From Cepaea nemoralis (lineage: Eukaryota > Mollusca > Gastropoda > Stylommatophora > Helicidae): DNA of 64,000 bases. Position 1 is the first letter of the stretch; the number at the start of each line of letters is the position of its first letter. Shown here piece after piece: positions 13,986-26,062 of the stretch. The notes under the pieces were generated by a model, which did no database searches, was not told the origin of the DNA, and saw only the letters and a list, made by a program, of their open reading frames with translations. Position numbers and translations under genes: made by a program. Location of the stretch: positions 24,224 through 88,223 of the forward strand of contig JACEFZ010004149.1 of NCBI GenBank assembly GCA_014155875.1. Reading direction: 5' to 3'.

Positions 13986-15184
13986 AATGCTGTAATGCCT
14001 GTATCTTCCATTACTGTTATCATTACGCTCGCTGTCCTCACACAAACACTGTAGCAGATCAACGGGAACCAGAATTCCAACTAAACTGAAATGATCGCAG
14101 TAACGATAGTGTTCCACGTCAATAAATCTTTATTGCAGGCGATCAGTCGACCAGACTAATACATGACCGATCCCATGTTAATGGGAGGGGCGGTCCGAAA
14201 TATAATAAATAATAATTAATGATTTATAAATATATTAACTTTGCTGTCGAACTCGATGCCATGTTAATATTGAAATACATGACGAATGTAAATCATACTC
14301 CATATCGTTCTGTGATTATTTGACGTTCCTGGTTGCTAAACAATGTAACTTACAGACTTCTGCGTGCAGCTGATTCTATGACTTCGAGCTGACTTTGAAC
14401 CGGCATATTATGACGCCTTAAACTTTATCATTTTCTCGGCTCTACACATCCTTCTGCTAAACATCCTTCTTCTTGCAGGTCGTGCCGTTATTTCCTCCTC
14501 TTGTTGTAATATCAAATGTTATATCCATAAGGTTCTTCGGTTGGCTATTAATGTAAATGTATCGGTGTTGTCATTTTGTGCGCCCTTCATCCATGATGTT
14601 TCCAAACTTTCCTCTATGGTAACGTAGTTCCCATGTGTCGTCATATGGCAACATTTTTATTCATGCGCTTCTCAATTAACTCCTTCTGTTCCGTTTGCCA
14701 TAATTTCGTATTTAATTCTAAATCATTGACTCTTGCCTCCGACGCAACATGGCATGGAAGGTTTATGCCATGTCTCGTAGGGGATCTCCTAACACTGAAT
14801 CCCTGGGTTCCAATATTCGTAACCCAATGTCAATATGGGAATTCATGCAAACTTGAGGATTTGTTTTTAAAATGAAGTACAGGAACCGTGTTTATTAACT
14901 ACTCAGACAGAATTGTGGTATGTTTAACTTAAATTGCATGGTTTTCATTGTGGAAGACAAACGTTGTTTCAATTTGATATTGTCGGTTTGAAGCATGGCT
15001 TTTACAATTTTTTTTTAAAGTTGCATATCCTTTACAGGACGTCGCAGTCAACACCAGCATTTTACTGCCGTTGTTGATGTCTTGGCATGTTTTTTTTAAC
15101 GTTCAGTAGTTTGCCATTGCTTTCTGAACGACCGGCTCCCATACAAACACGTTAAAACTAGCTAGACACGGACTGCTCTTTTAC
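13986..15184. other. no recognised feature
   Basis: Ordinary AT-rich sequence with short open frames only. The run 15031-15063 resembles 46283-46316 (TTTACAGGACGTCGCAGTC against TTTACAGGATGTTGCAGTT), which suggests a small dispersed repeat of unknown type. Confidence 0.5.
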
Positions 15185-15410
15185 TATTAACTCCATCCAT
15201 CCATCATGTGCCATGCCGATAATCGTGGGCGGTCATGTTCTGTCATCTCACTCGATCACCAGAGTCGTGGATCAGCTCTGTGTTCCTGTCACGTGGCCAA
15301 GCCATCCAGGTATTTACTTCTCGGTCGTTCCCTTGGCCTCTTCTCTTCGAACTTGCCAATTGTCACCAAGTTCTCCAATTAATTTCTTCTCATTACATTA
15401 CTATTAACTA
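15185..15410 (-). pseudogene. RTE-like LINE 3'-end fragment with ATGG tail
   Basis: The minus strand matches the 3' end of the LINE at 20740-22252, through its ATCCACGACTCTGG and TGGCTTGGCCACGTG region. It ends in a short (GATG)n tract (plus strand CCATCCATCCATC), the kind of simple-repeat tail used by RTE-type LINEs. It is heavily 5' truncated. Confidence 0.65.
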
Positions 15411-16599
15411 ATTCTATTTAATTTATTACAGCATAATATTCTCATTGTTTATATTGAGATATATTTTCAGAAACCCAATTCACAATGCAAGCAGATATGG
15501 TACCAGATACTAAAATGTGGCTGTTGGCAGATGACGCAAATTGTAGATAGTAAGTGCTCAGAATGACACACCTGGCTCTACCTGGTTTAACAGCCATCTC
15601 AAATGGAGTCTGTAGTAGGCTCATAACTTTGGAATCGCTGTACCATTATGGAACGAGTGGTGTATAAAGAGCCTATGGCTGAAGGTCAACAGTAAGGCAT
15701 ACCCAGCCATAAGTGGACGACATTATTTCTATGTGCACTGGACGCTGGTTGACTACCATGGCATACTATATAATTGGGGCGGGTTGAGCATAGTTAATGT
15801 TGCTTCCGAAGATATCACTGAGCAAGTATAGATTTAAAAAATAATAATAACAATAAAAATGTCGCATGTGTTAATTGCATGAGTTAACACTATTCTGAAT
15901 TTGCTGAAATTTTGGATTTGTTATTTCTTGATACGATAGTGATTTCACCAGTTAACTTATTAATAAATTAATGTATGCAGCTAAAATAATTGGATTAAAA
16001 TTGGCACAAATTATGAAAAAACATCTTTCATTAAAGTATTAAAGTTCAGTTGATATTGATTATAGTTTTTGAAAGGATATTTTTGAATGAGACATAACTT
16101 AATCAGAATGAATTATCCATGATTAAGTTTGCTTAGTTCCAGTAAGGCTATATTTAATGAATATACAACACACAAATCATTGGCAACATGATCATGGATA
16201 ATGGATTCTCATTGGGGATTACCGTGTTGTGTTGTGGGGATGATATATGATTTCATGTCAGTCTTTGAGACCAGGAATTGTGTATGTCGGTTTTGCGTAG
16301 ACTGGAAGGCAACTTTTCTCTGATTATTCTGGGTAATGTCTTTTCGACAGTAAGCATAACATAGAGTTTGCTGGTTGGGGATGTCGTAGCCTGTGCCTAC
16401 ATGGGCAAGTTTGGAGTACGTCGATGGTTGGTTATCGTATCCTGAGCTTATGTGGGCAAGTATGCCTTAAGTCGATATATATTTCTCAAAAGAAAGCTTA
16501 GTGTCATGAAACAGAAGACACCCATTAAACGTTATTTGTACAACCAACTGGTCGACCCAGAGGGGTCGTCATGAAGATTATTCACTTACTGAATGGATA
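15411..16599. other. no recognised feature
   Basis: AT-rich sequence; I see no gene, terminal repeats or microsatellite longer than a few units. Confidence 0.5.
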
Positions 16600-16610
16600 T
16601 GTTGATGACT

Positions 16611-16749
16611 TCTTCTTCTTCTTCTTCGTTCATCCGGATTTTTTTTTCGGACGTGACTGCGTTGCGCCTGTTTACAGCACAGCTGCGTTCTTGCTAGGCC
16701 GACACATCCGACTTCTGCGGGCATTTGTTGACGGGGTTAACCTTCCCGG
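16611..16749 (-). mobile_element. short SINE-like element, family B, copy 1
   Basis: A 139-bp unit bounded by an 11-bp direct repeat TGTTGATGACT (16600-16610 and 16750-16760). On the minus strand it starts near GGGAAGGTTAACCCC and passes a short hairpin (TCCG...CGGA) around an A run. It ends in a GAA-repeat tail, seen here as CTTCTTCTTC. It matches copies at 36482-36627, 27846-27989 and 34985-35037. The tail and target duplications indicate retroposition. No convincing A/B boxes were found, so the RNA parent is unknown. Confidence 0.8.
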
Positions 16750-16760
16750 TGTTGATGACT

Positions 16761-17220
16761 GAATTATGATATACTCTATTGACAATAGTAGTTGATTGTG
16801 CTGAAATATTGAAGTCGAAGTAACATATTGCGTTAGGATATACAGTTTAAGATAGTCAAAGTCTTATATGATAAATTAGTAATATAAATAGAACTTTCAA
16901 AATGTTATGAACAAGTTTGATTTTATAGACATGATTTGAATAGTTCTCTGTTCATTGCAGTCTGTCGCAAGTGCTGGAATAGAACTAAACAGAATTTTTA
17001 GAAATTAGAATTTATGATTAAAAATATTATGTTGTATATGTAAGTGTATAAATGAGATTGGTGGGAAAATTTGGAATACAACATTAGTTGGAATCCAGTT
17101 TCTTTTACTTTTTTAATTGGCGGGGGTGAGTGTTAAGTTGCGGGTTATATACACGAATGAAACTTACACCCGCACGATGGTTCGTTGTTGCTGAGGCACG
17201 TTTTGTTACGAGATTCGGGA
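16761..17220. other. no recognised feature
   Basis: AT-rich sequence without supported genes. The right part may belong to the dispersed repeat beginning near 17221. Confidence 0.45.
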
Positions 17221-17526
17221 GAAGAGAATTCTCTCCTGGACTGGGATTACGAGTTCGGACGCCATTCAGATCGGACGCGTCGTAAATGAGTGAAATAATG
17301 GCACAATCATAGTGCATCTTTCATGATGTAGTGTTTAACTTTTGAGTGATGGTGTTTTCATAAAGAGTGCTTGTGCGAATTACATGATAATGTGAACTGT
17401 GGTAAATATGAAACTGCAATTGATGGTCAGACGGATTTGGACTTCTGTTGAGTTATTCATCTAAATTTGTGACTCTAGCGTGAGAGCTGAAAAGAGAAAG
17501 AGATTGGTGTGAGAGCTGAAAAGAGA

Positions 17527-17594
<68 letters not shown>

Positions 17595-17609
17595 GAGAGA
17601 CAGAGAGAG

Positions 17610-17687
<78 letters not shown>

Positions 17688-17885
17688 AGCTGCGATCTGT
17701 TAGTGAACATGGACAAGCCATAACGATTTAATAGCAGGGTATTGAGAAAGGAATAAGCATGGCGCAGATATCTACTAACATCAAAGTCGGACAAACGAAG
17801 CCGCGCCATGGCAGATTGCTGTCGTAGACCTATTTGTACGAAAGACTATCGAGCATACAGACGAGCCATAATCGGAAGGTTTGTC
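17221..17885 (+). repeat. dispersed repeat with internal GA tract, copy 2
   Basis: Diverged copy of 13262-13985 in the same orientation. It carries a shorter purine tract (17520-17684) with CACA interruptions. A duplicated GAGAGCTGAAAAGAGAA motif occurs just left of the tract (17481-17526). Both flanks match copy 1, so the tract was probably present before the copies dispersed. Confidence 0.75.
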
Positions 17886-18568
17886 AGTTAACACCAGTGT
17901 AGCTGAGTGTAGCGTAAAGTTGACTATTTTGTTAGACAATAATCAGAAATAGCAACAAATAGCTTTCAGGATTCAGAAAGACTAATCACTGCCGAAGAAG
18001 AGGGCCGAAATTGCTCGCATTCTAGACTGTATGATTTGAACAAGTCCCAGGAATGACCAAGTCTTCAGACAATGTCCAGGCAAGGACATGTATAGAGAAC
18101 AACCGTACTAGTACTCTACACAGTCTGCTTAAGTAACCCTGCTACTAATGCCTGTAAGATAAAAGAACCCCCAAATCTGATCCTTTCTCTCAGCACGGAG
18201 AAAGACAGAGTACAATTATAAAGTTACAACTTTCACTATATAAATAACTCACTCTTAATATATTAATGTTAAATTCTAGTAACTAGTTGCTTTAGATAAA
18301 ACATAGAACAACATACGGTTTTATTTAATTACACTACATATCCTCCGCGGGAGGGTTTTGCAAATGCCCTGCTTATTCTATAAGTTTGTTTATAAATTGT
18401 CTGTGATTTTAATCAGGGATTGTGCCCATGAGGCCAAAACAACTAGTAAAGTAGCCAGGTTGGGTGTTCCAGGCGGTTGATCTTGAGTACTTAGCTGAGA
18501 ACTCCTCTCCTAGTTATCGACTAGGCTGGTGTCAAGGTAAGGTATCCTCTCCTCCTCCTGTTGCGTTG

Positions 18569-18569
<1 letters not shown>
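17886..18569. other. no recognised feature
   Basis: No supported gene or repeat; short A-rich runs only. Confidence 0.45.

Positions 18570-18570
<1 letters not shown>

Positions 18571-18648
<78 letters not shown>
18571..18648 (+). repeat. (CA)n-(GA)n microsatellite
   Basis: About 60 bp of CA repeats runs directly into about 16 bp of GA repeats. Confidence 0.97.
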
Positions 18649-18660
18649 GTCGTAGTAACA

Positions 18661-19850
18661 TTGCCACGACACAGCTTACGTTACACAACTTACGTTATGC
18701 TGACATTGTACAGTGAATGTGTAATGCCATCTACCGAAAACATGCCAGGGATGCTGGTTGGTGGAAATAATATAAATAACTTACGCTATGCTGACGACAC
18801 CGTCTTGATAGGAACAAGACAGAACGATCTATACGCAATGATAGATACAGTGGTTGTGGAGAGTGAATGAATGGGCCCTAGTTTGAATAATAGAAAAACA
18901 GAAGTTATGGTGACATCAAAGAAAAAGAGTGTGCCTTAATGTGCAATTAAAGTACAGGACGTTATTATGGGGCAAGTGCAGAAATTCATATATCTAGGCA
19001 CATTGATAACATCAGATGGAAGATGCATTACTAAGATAAAAATCAGAATAGGACCAGCAAAAACTGCATTCTATCAAATGAAGAAAATTTTGTGCAATAA
19101 GTCACTGTCCTTGAAAGTCAGAAAAAGAGTTCTTGCATGTTACACAGAACCAGCTTTAACATATGGCTGCAAGTCCTGCGCATTTAGTAAAAATGCGGAA
19201 AAAAATCCCCGAAAGCCTAGGAGATGTGATTTTATAGAAGAATAAAAAAAAGTCGCTTAAAAGTCGACAGGGTCGACTTCATCGCATCGGGTTTTATCCC
19301 ATATGGCTCGGTCTCTTTCCGCAGCGCGGAAAGCGTCGCACAAAGCACGAACTCCGTAGCTTTTAGCGACGACCCACAGGAGTCTCCGAAACATTTAACT
19401 CGTAAACTGAAAGGGTGCGGCCCGGAATCTAGCCCACAACCTTCGGAGCACGAGTCAAACGGCTTAACCACTTCGCCACAGAGACTCCCGAAGAGAAGAA
19501 TAGAAGAATGATGCGAATTAATTGAATAGCCACAAAGAGCAATTAGGACGTTTTATGGGAAGCTGAATCGCAAAGACAACTTATCACAAACATCAGGAAG
19601 AGGCAGTCATCATTTTTGGCCACGTTATGAGAAGTCAAAACCCGTAACATATTGTGACAACCGGAAAGATTTGTAGAAAGAGAGATAGAGGAAGACGGCG
19701 TAAACAGATTATTGAGTCTTGTGGCATGGCACGGAAGGGAGTCAACACACAGATTGATCCATGACGTCGGAGATCGTAATTTGTGGAGTTGCATGATCGC
19801 CACAAAGCAGCCGGAAAGACACCAGATATTTTGACAATGATGATGAGATA
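18661..19850 (+). pseudogene. RTE-like LINE reverse transcriptase, decayed
   Basis: Conceptual translation shows the polymerase core RYADDTVLIG (near 18782) and the YLGTLITSDGRC block (near 18990). A C-terminal KRVLACYTEP...YGC region follows, then remnants of the HVMR segment after a SINE insertion. Stops and frame changes break it throughout, and the N-terminal endonuclease is absent. It ends near a GATGATGAG tail at about 19845. It is tail-to-tail with the minus-strand LINE sequence at 19900-22252. Such elements nick DNA and prime reverse transcription at the target; this copy cannot. Confidence 0.8.
19244..19499 (-). mobile_element. tRNA-derived SINE, family A, copy 2
   Basis: The A-box TGGCGAAGTGG (19468-19478, minus strand) matches the consensus well. 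The B-box (19424-19434) differs from consensus at two positions. The body matches copy 1 at 12473. It is bounded by the 10-bp direct repeat ATAGAAGAAT (19234-19243 and 19500-19509). It is inserted in the LINE pseudogene 18661-19850, so it is the younger of the two. Its 3' end is T-rich rather than poly(A). Confidence 0.85.
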
Positions 19851-20220
19851 ACATTTTCTGTTTAATTTGACTTTCTTTGGTGTAGCCTATATTCAATCAA
19901 TCTCATGCCATGCCGGAAAGCGTGGGCGGTCATGACTCGCTACTTTACTTGATCACCAGAGTCGTGGATCAGCTCAGTGTTCCTGTCTCGCCCATGCCAT
20001 GTGGCCAAGCCATCCAGGTATTTTCCTCTCGGTCTTCCTCTTGGTCTGTTCCCTTCGATCTTACCAGTTGTCACTAAGTTCTCCAAACCATTTCTTCTCA
20101 TAACATGTCCAAATATTTTTGACTGTCTACATCTAATTTCTCTAATAAATTTACAAGTTTCATTTGTCTCCGGTAGTAATTGGTCATTGGTTTTTCTGTC
20201 TGTCCATAGTATTTGTCAAA
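19664..20220. repeat. tandem segmental duplication, left copy
   Basis: About 557 bp that recurs 787 bp downstream (20451-21007) with a few substitutions and one-base indels, roughly 98 percent identical by eye. The unit spans the 3' end of the plus-strand LINE and the 3' end of the minus-strand LINE, so the junction itself was duplicated. A spacer (20221-20450) of unrelated sequence separates the copies. Confidence 0.85.
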
Positions 20221-20450
20221 GACTCGACCACATCCCCTCCGCCAGGGAGAGCGGTCAATCCTGGAGGGACCAGGAGGAGATGCGGTGCCCGAGGCAAGAG
20301 CAGGGGAGATGAGGGAATAGTGGAAGGTTAGCCACTCCCTCATGATACACGCAGGCGGTGTTCAGAGAGTTAGTACTCTAATCACGATACCACCACACTC
20401 ATGAAGAGAGCACATTTGGACGTAGAAATCAAAGCCAACATTTTGCCCCG

Positions 20451-21007
20451 GGAAGATTTGTAGAAAGAGAGATAGAGGAAGACGGCGTAAACAGATTATT
20501 GAGTCTTGTGGCATGGCACGGAAGGGAGTCAACACACAGATTGATCCATGACGTCGGAGGTCGTAATTTGTGGAGTTGCATGATCGCCACAAAGCAGCCG
20601 GAAAGACACCGGATATGATGACAATGATGATGAGATCACATTTTCTGTTTAATTTGACTTTCTTTGGTGTAGCCTATATTCAATCAATCTCATGCCATGC
20701 CGGAAAGCGTGGGCGGTTCATGACTCGCTACTTTACTTGATCACCAGAGTCGTGGATCAGCTCAGTGTTCCTGTCTCGCCCATGCCATGTGGCCAAGCCA
20801 TCCAGGTATTTTCCTCTCGGTCTTCCTCTTGGTCTGTTCCCTTCGATCTTACCAGTTGTCACTAAGTTCTCCAAACCATTTCTTCTCATAACATGTCCAA
20901 AAATTTTTGACTGTCTACATCTAATTTCTCTAATAAATTTACGAGTTTCATTTGTCTCCTGTAGTACTTGGTCATTGGTTTTTCTGTCTGTCCATAGTAT
21001 TCTTTGC
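20451..21007. repeat. tandem segmental duplication, right copy
   Basis: Second copy of 19664-20220. Differences include GGTCG for GATCG and one extra T in GGCGGTTCATGAC. The minus-strand LINE continues beyond this copy to 22252, whereas it stops in the left copy, so this is the original locus of that LINE's 3' end. Confidence 0.85.
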
Positions 21008-22252
21008 ATTTTCCTCAGAAACCACATCTCTGCAGCCATCATATGTTTTTCAGCTTGACTGCTCATTGTCCAAGTTTCACATCCATACAAAAAGAACAGG
21101 CTCTATGTATCCCCTCAACACTCTTTTTCTCGTTTCAGTTGACATCTTTTTATTGGTCAGAATGGTTTTTTTTATCTTGCTAAAGGTTACTTTAGCCATG
21201 GCGATTCTTGTTCTAATCTCTTCAAGACATCTCCCATCAGATGTTATGACTGTTCCGAGATAATTGTACCGATTCACTTGTTGAAGAATATTCCCGTTTA
21301 TTTGTACATTACACTGTGGTACTTCGTTCTTCCTAGTGACGACCATAACCGGTGTCTTGTTACAATTTAATTCTAACCCCAGTTGCTCACTGTGTAAAAC
21401 AACCGCATCTACTAATTATTGTAGATCCTGCTCATTGTCTGCAATCTATACTGTATCATCTGCATATTTAATGTTATTGATGTTTCGTCCTCCAATGCTG
21501 ATTCCATTTTATCTTCTACATTTCTGAAAATATTTTCACTGTATAGGGAAAAAAGATCTGGAGACATTACACATCCCTGCCTAACAACTCTCTTAATAGG
21601 CTGATATTGTCCCACTTCTCCTCATGGCAGCTTATTGTTTCCAATATATGTTTTTATAAGTCTAATGTCTTTCCCATCAATTTGTAGATCTGCAAGCATA
21701 CCCACCATGTTGACATGTCTAACTCTATCAGAAGCCTTTGTGTAGTCAATAAAGCAAAGATGTGTATCCTTGTTTTACTTCTACAGCACGTTCAATAACT
21801 GTTCGCAGCATATACACAGCATTTACTGTACCCTTTCCTTCTACAAACCCACATTGCTCTTCCCAAATTTCAGGTTGTATTTTCTTCCTCACTCTTTGCA
21901 TGATAATTCGTAGCAAAATCTTTGTGATGTGACTCATTATACAAATTGTTCTATGTTGATCACATTCCAAGGCTCCTGATTTCTTTGTGATTGCAATAAA
22001 TACAGAGTTACATAAGTCAGAAGGTATATCTCCAGTATCATATAATGTGTTCAGCGGTCTGGTGACTTGCTCTAGTCCAAATTCTTCTACAGCTTTAATC
22101 ATTTCTGTTGTGATGTTATCTGCACCGGGGGCCTTGCCAGCTTTCATATGCTTAAGAACATTTCGAACCTCCATCTTCAAAATTGGCGGTCTTTCATTAT
22201 TAAATCTAATATCATACTGTTCCTCTCTGTTATCATCGTAAAGGTTTTTCAC
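20740..22252 (-). pseudogene. RTE-like LINE reverse transcriptase, 5'-truncated
   Basis: Reading leftward from 22252 the frames give KAGKAPGADNITTEMIKA, then a CGFVEGKGT block. The region giving QYQPIKRVVRQGCVMSPDLF and the NGNILQQVNRYNYLGTVITS block follows. The C-terminus has a WTDRKTND...FGHVMRR segment. The catalytic YADD region lies near 21450 but is broken by frame changes. The endonuclease domain is missing. It is the same family as 35270-37440 and 46600-47900, and better preserved than the 18661 copy. It ends at about 20690 in a GATTGATTGAA tail. Confidence 0.88.
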
Positions 22253-22979
22253 AGAATCTGTCCATACATGTTTAATGTGTATTGCTTATGATTAATATAT
22301 GGTCGTTGTAACAGTCTGCGCTTGGTATAGTTTTTGTGACTTTTAAGGCATTTCGAAATCTTCTGTTGATGAGAATGTAATTGTAACATGCCTGTGTTTA
22401 GGCAAATTTGGGGGTGAATGACCGAAGGAAGAATGTTATAATACAAGCTAGGTTAACGCACGAGTTAGGAATTTGCTTATACTAGCAATGTAATTGGATC
22501 ATTGTACTACCTCAGAAGGTGAGATCTACAACAAAGGGTCATAGATGTTGAAAGGAGATGAGAGCGGATGCGAGGTCAGAGAAGTCAATTAGAAATCCCT
22601 GACTAATGTGAGCTTGTAACACAATCTACAACAAACTGGGATATTCCCCCGACTAGTGGTTGGTTTAGACACGGACATGTCATTATAAATCTTCAGGTTA
22701 ATGAGGGAAGCCCCAAGTTGCCGAGATTTAAATCAACGGTGGGAAGGTGAGATGTGATGGGAAAATAAGTAGACTAGGGAAACTTAGAATGGGTAGACTG
22801 AAGGAATGTAAAGTAGGGTGATAGAGGTTAAATGATGCTGTGTGGTAGGTCCCCGGGAAAAGCAAATAAGAAGGCAGGCTGGGAAAAATTAGAGGCAGTG
22901 AGGATCGGGGCGAAGTAGAGGAAGCTTCAGCCAGAGAGTATTGTTGTAAGGCAGACAGTTGAGGTCTAGCCTACGTAGG
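22253..22979. other. no recognised gene; possible LTR-like flank
   Basis: No protein motif. Together with 23306-23780 it could be an old solo LTR interrupted by the MITE at 22980, but I could not define both ends. Confidence 0.3.
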
Positions 22980-23297
22980 CAGGGCCGGATTTAGACCTGA
23001 TAAGGCCCTAAGCTATTTGAAATATGGGGCCCTTTATAAGGGGCCCCTTTATGGAGCCCGGTTATCGGTAATGCAAACCCTAGGCAAATAGCGCTTTGTT
23101 CTTCGAAAAGACGCGCTAAAAAATTGGGTGAAGAGTATGGGACGTGTCGGACGTGCAGCATTGGGACTAATAATGCTGCAATATATTTAAGTATACATAT
23201 ATGACAATTGCTCACTCGGACAATATTTTTTGGGCCCCCCACTTTCTTGGGGGCCCCAAGCTATAGCTTGTGTAGCTTATACGTAAATCCTGCACTG
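22980..23297. mobile_element. hAT-type MITE with 8-bp target duplication
   Basis: 318 bp bounded by perfect 8-bp direct repeats TACGTAGG (22972-22979 and 23298-23305). The ends are imperfect inverted repeats, CAGGGCCGGATTTAG on the left against CAGTGCAGGATTTAC from the right. GGGCCCC-rich subterminal segments lie inside. The CAG ends and 8-bp duplication are typical of hAT elements. It has no transposase coding and depended on an enzyme encoded elsewhere. Confidence 0.88.
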
Positions 23298-23305
23298 TAC
23301 GTAGG

Positions 23306-24322
23306 GTTGAGTTTAAGTCAGCGGACGTAACAGACAGTCGGTCAGAGGGCGACGTCGGAGGAACTTCAGCCGGGAGGATCTTGAAGCACGGAGTATCGCA
23401 CGAGTGAGGTTGGAGCTGAGTCAAGGGAGAGGAGACTCAGAGGAAATTATTAGATCCACGGACGGAGAAGAGTCCGTAATAGTATATCGTGTGAGGCCGA
23501 GAGACGGCCATAGTGTGGGATTGCTGGAGTTACTGTGTTATGTTATAATATGAGTGCGCTGGACCTGGAAAGTTATAACCTAGCTATATTTCATTGTGGA
23601 CTGTTCCTGGAAAATGTAGGATATCATCGTATTGTGTTACAATTAAAAGATTATGTGCGCCGCCTGGTCGTCGATGTTGATTTATCGTTGTTGATCAGTC
23701 GTCCAACATCACATTCACACAGACATCCCTAGACAACTATAGCCAAATCTCTTTGTCACGCATAACCACTTTGTGTCAGTAATCAATCTGATTTCAGATC
23801 TTATCGTCAAGACCCCTAATAATCTAATCCATAATCTAATCCTGTCCATAATCCATAATCCTGTCCATAATCTAATCTGATAAATGCGAAACTATCTCGT
23901 GAAAATCGCGAACGACAACTTTAACGCGGGTTCAAGGGGTTATTTTTCCATGTTGCATATGGTAGGTGGGGAATTTATTTCTGAAAACAAATCTAAATAT
24001 TTCGGCATACGTCAATCGGTAAGGGGGTTTATTGTTTAGTTTGTTCGTTGTTCGTTCGTTTACAGAGACAGTGGCGATAGCTCTTGATCTGGAGGATGCG
24101 TATAACAGGGTCAGATGATTTGAGTTGAGTCAAGAACCGACATCACTCATCAAATATTTATTATTATTGAAATAAGTTAATAACAAATGTCAAATCAGTG
24201 CAGTGACCACTGAGTGCTGAGTGAGTTGAAATCACTGCACTCGCCAGGACATTCCCATACGTGCTCAGTCCCCTCGTTCAACAGCCAGCGAAGAATCATA
24301 CTACTAATCGTTCCACCGCTAT
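23306..24322. other. no gene; part resembles the R/U5 region of LTR B
   Basis: The run near 23648-23665 (AAAGATTATGTGCGCC) resembles AAAGGATTATGTGCGCC in both LTRs of element B. This hints at a related, old LTR disrupted by the MITE at 22980. A short repeated CCATAATC motif lies at 23820-23880. Confidence 0.35.
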
Positions 24323-24331
24323 CTGATTAAA

Positions 24332-24474
24332 GGGAGAGTTTATTCGTAGAGCCCTACGAATAAACAAAGCGTTTATTCGCAGGGCCCTACGAATAAACAA
24401 AGCGTTTATTCGCAGGGCCCTACGAATAGACACTTTGTTTATACACAGGGCCCTATGAATCGATACTTTATACT
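24332..24474. repeat. left palindromic-unit array of E1
   Basis: About four units of scaffold GTTTATTCG-core-CGAATAAAC plus an ACTTT/AAAGC linker. Each unit folds on itself, and the cores read TAGAGCCCTA or CAGGGCCCTA. The innermost unit is more diverged. Confidence 0.9.
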
Positions 24475-24841
24475 TAGTTGAAGTATGGCTGTTTAAATAT
24501 CAGGCGAGTTTAAGAATTGTTAACTTGCGTTTCTGTACACTTACTGTTTACAGGCATCCATCTTTGTTTACGTTACTGACCTACTATTTCCTACTATTTA
24601 TGTCCTGATAATTCTGGTCCAAGCTGAGAGTAATATGCGTCACCTCAGAGAGACATGATTAGGGTCGTTAGGCAATACAAACACCAGGCTTTCGACTGAT
24701 TGCCCTCATGAATTAACAAATAAACAAGGAAATGCTACGGATATAAAGTGCAGGATAACCTGGTATATGTGAAGCGGGTTGAAAAGAGAGAGATAGATAA
24801 TGAAGATAGTGTGCGAGACAGATATGTGAGATATGAGAAAG

Positions 24842-25251
24842 ATGTGTTGAAAGACATAAAAAAGTGATAAAGACAAGAAAGAGAGAGGGGGAGGAGGGAG
24901 ATAGAGTAGAAGAGAGAGAGATGTCTGTATGCCTCTCTATATGTCCGCCTGTCTGTATGCCTCTCTATTTGTCCACCTGTCTGGATGTCTCTCTACATGC
25001 CCGGATGTCTCTCTGTCTCTGTCTGTCCGTCCGTCTGACAGCCTGCGTGATTTCTTGTTCTCTATCAGCCTACTTGTATCTGTCCATTTGTATATATGTC
25101 TATCTGAATCTCTATCTAACAAACTGTCTGTCTGTCTTTCCATATGCATATGTATGTCTGGTTGACTCTCTGTGTGTATGTATGCGTGTGTCTGACTCTC
25201 TATCTGTCTGCCAGTTTATATCAGTTGTTTATTTGTCTGTATCTCTGACTG

Positions 25252-25282
<31 letters not shown>

Positions 25283-25510
25283 GGCCGGTCAACCTGCCTG
25301 TTCAGAGTATTGCAGGGAGAGGTTGAAAGAGATGTATGAATTGGCATGGTGGAACACAGATGATCGACGAGCGAGTGTCTGGTTGGATCTAGCTACCCAT
25401 CTACCTGCGTACCTACTATCCACCTACCTGCCTAGCTACCCACATACCTGCTTACTTAACTACCTACCTGTCTACCTACCCACCCTTCTACCTGCCTACT
25501 TAACCACTTT
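24842..25510 (+). repeat. purine tract and imperfect tetranucleotide repeats inside E1
   Basis: A GA-rich purine tract (24842-24922) is followed by degenerate CTGT/ATGTCT-type repeats (about 24923-25250). A C run and (CT)n follow (25252-25282), then a TACC/TGCC-type array (25391-25507). The 233-residue open frame that crosses it is repeat-driven. Confidence 0.85.
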
Positions 25511-25925
25511 CGTGTCTATGAATATGAATATGAAAACTATGAATATTACAAAGAATTATCGCTGAATCAACGGAGTACGTGATTTGTGCTCGATACTTTT
25601 GACAACAGCCAGCGGAGGAGAAGAGGTAGGGGAGAGGGGGGAAGGAAAAGGAAGAAGAGGGCTGGAGCCAGAAGGGGTAGAAGGAAAACGGATCGTTTGG
25701 GACTCAAAAATGTGTGGGTTGGGTATTGGAATTGCCGTAGTGCAAAGCAACGAGGACCAATACTGGAGAAACTGGTACTAACTAAATTACACTCACTTTA
25801 AACAACACAATTCTAAATGAATTGCTGAAAAATTTAAAAAAAAACATTGTCGGGCAAGGAAACGAACGATTGACATTTGACTTTCATCCAATTAATTGCT
25901 GAACCATTATAAAAAAAATAAAAAA

Positions 25926-25994
25926 GGTCCGGAAAGGAAACGAACCTCGAGCTCCCGCCCATAAGGCGGGCGCACTATCAACTATGCCACTGAC
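25926..25994 (-). ncRNA. tRNA-like Pol III unit of E1
   Basis: On the minus strand there is an A-box-like TGGCATAGTTGATAG and a B-box-like GAGGTTCGTTTCC. Between them is an anticodon-arm-like hairpin CCCGC-CTTATGG-GCGGG. The acceptor ends do not pair, so it is not a working tRNA. Runs of A on the plus strand (25911-25925) give a T-run Pol III terminator just downstream. Its 5' end lies 157 bp from the element's right end. Confidence 0.6.
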
Positions 25995-26062
25995 GACACG
26001 TTTTCCAATCAACGAAAATGTATAATATAGCCTCAAACTTACGTTAAATCACGTGACCAGCC

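Noticed and set aside
22253..23780. Complete solo LTR interrupted by the MITE
   Set aside because: Only a short R/U5-like match to element B was found; TG/CA ends and a target duplication could not be placed.
24864..25565. 233-codon Cys/Leu-rich open frame
   Set aside because: Runs over imperfect tetranucleotide repeats inside E1; no domain.
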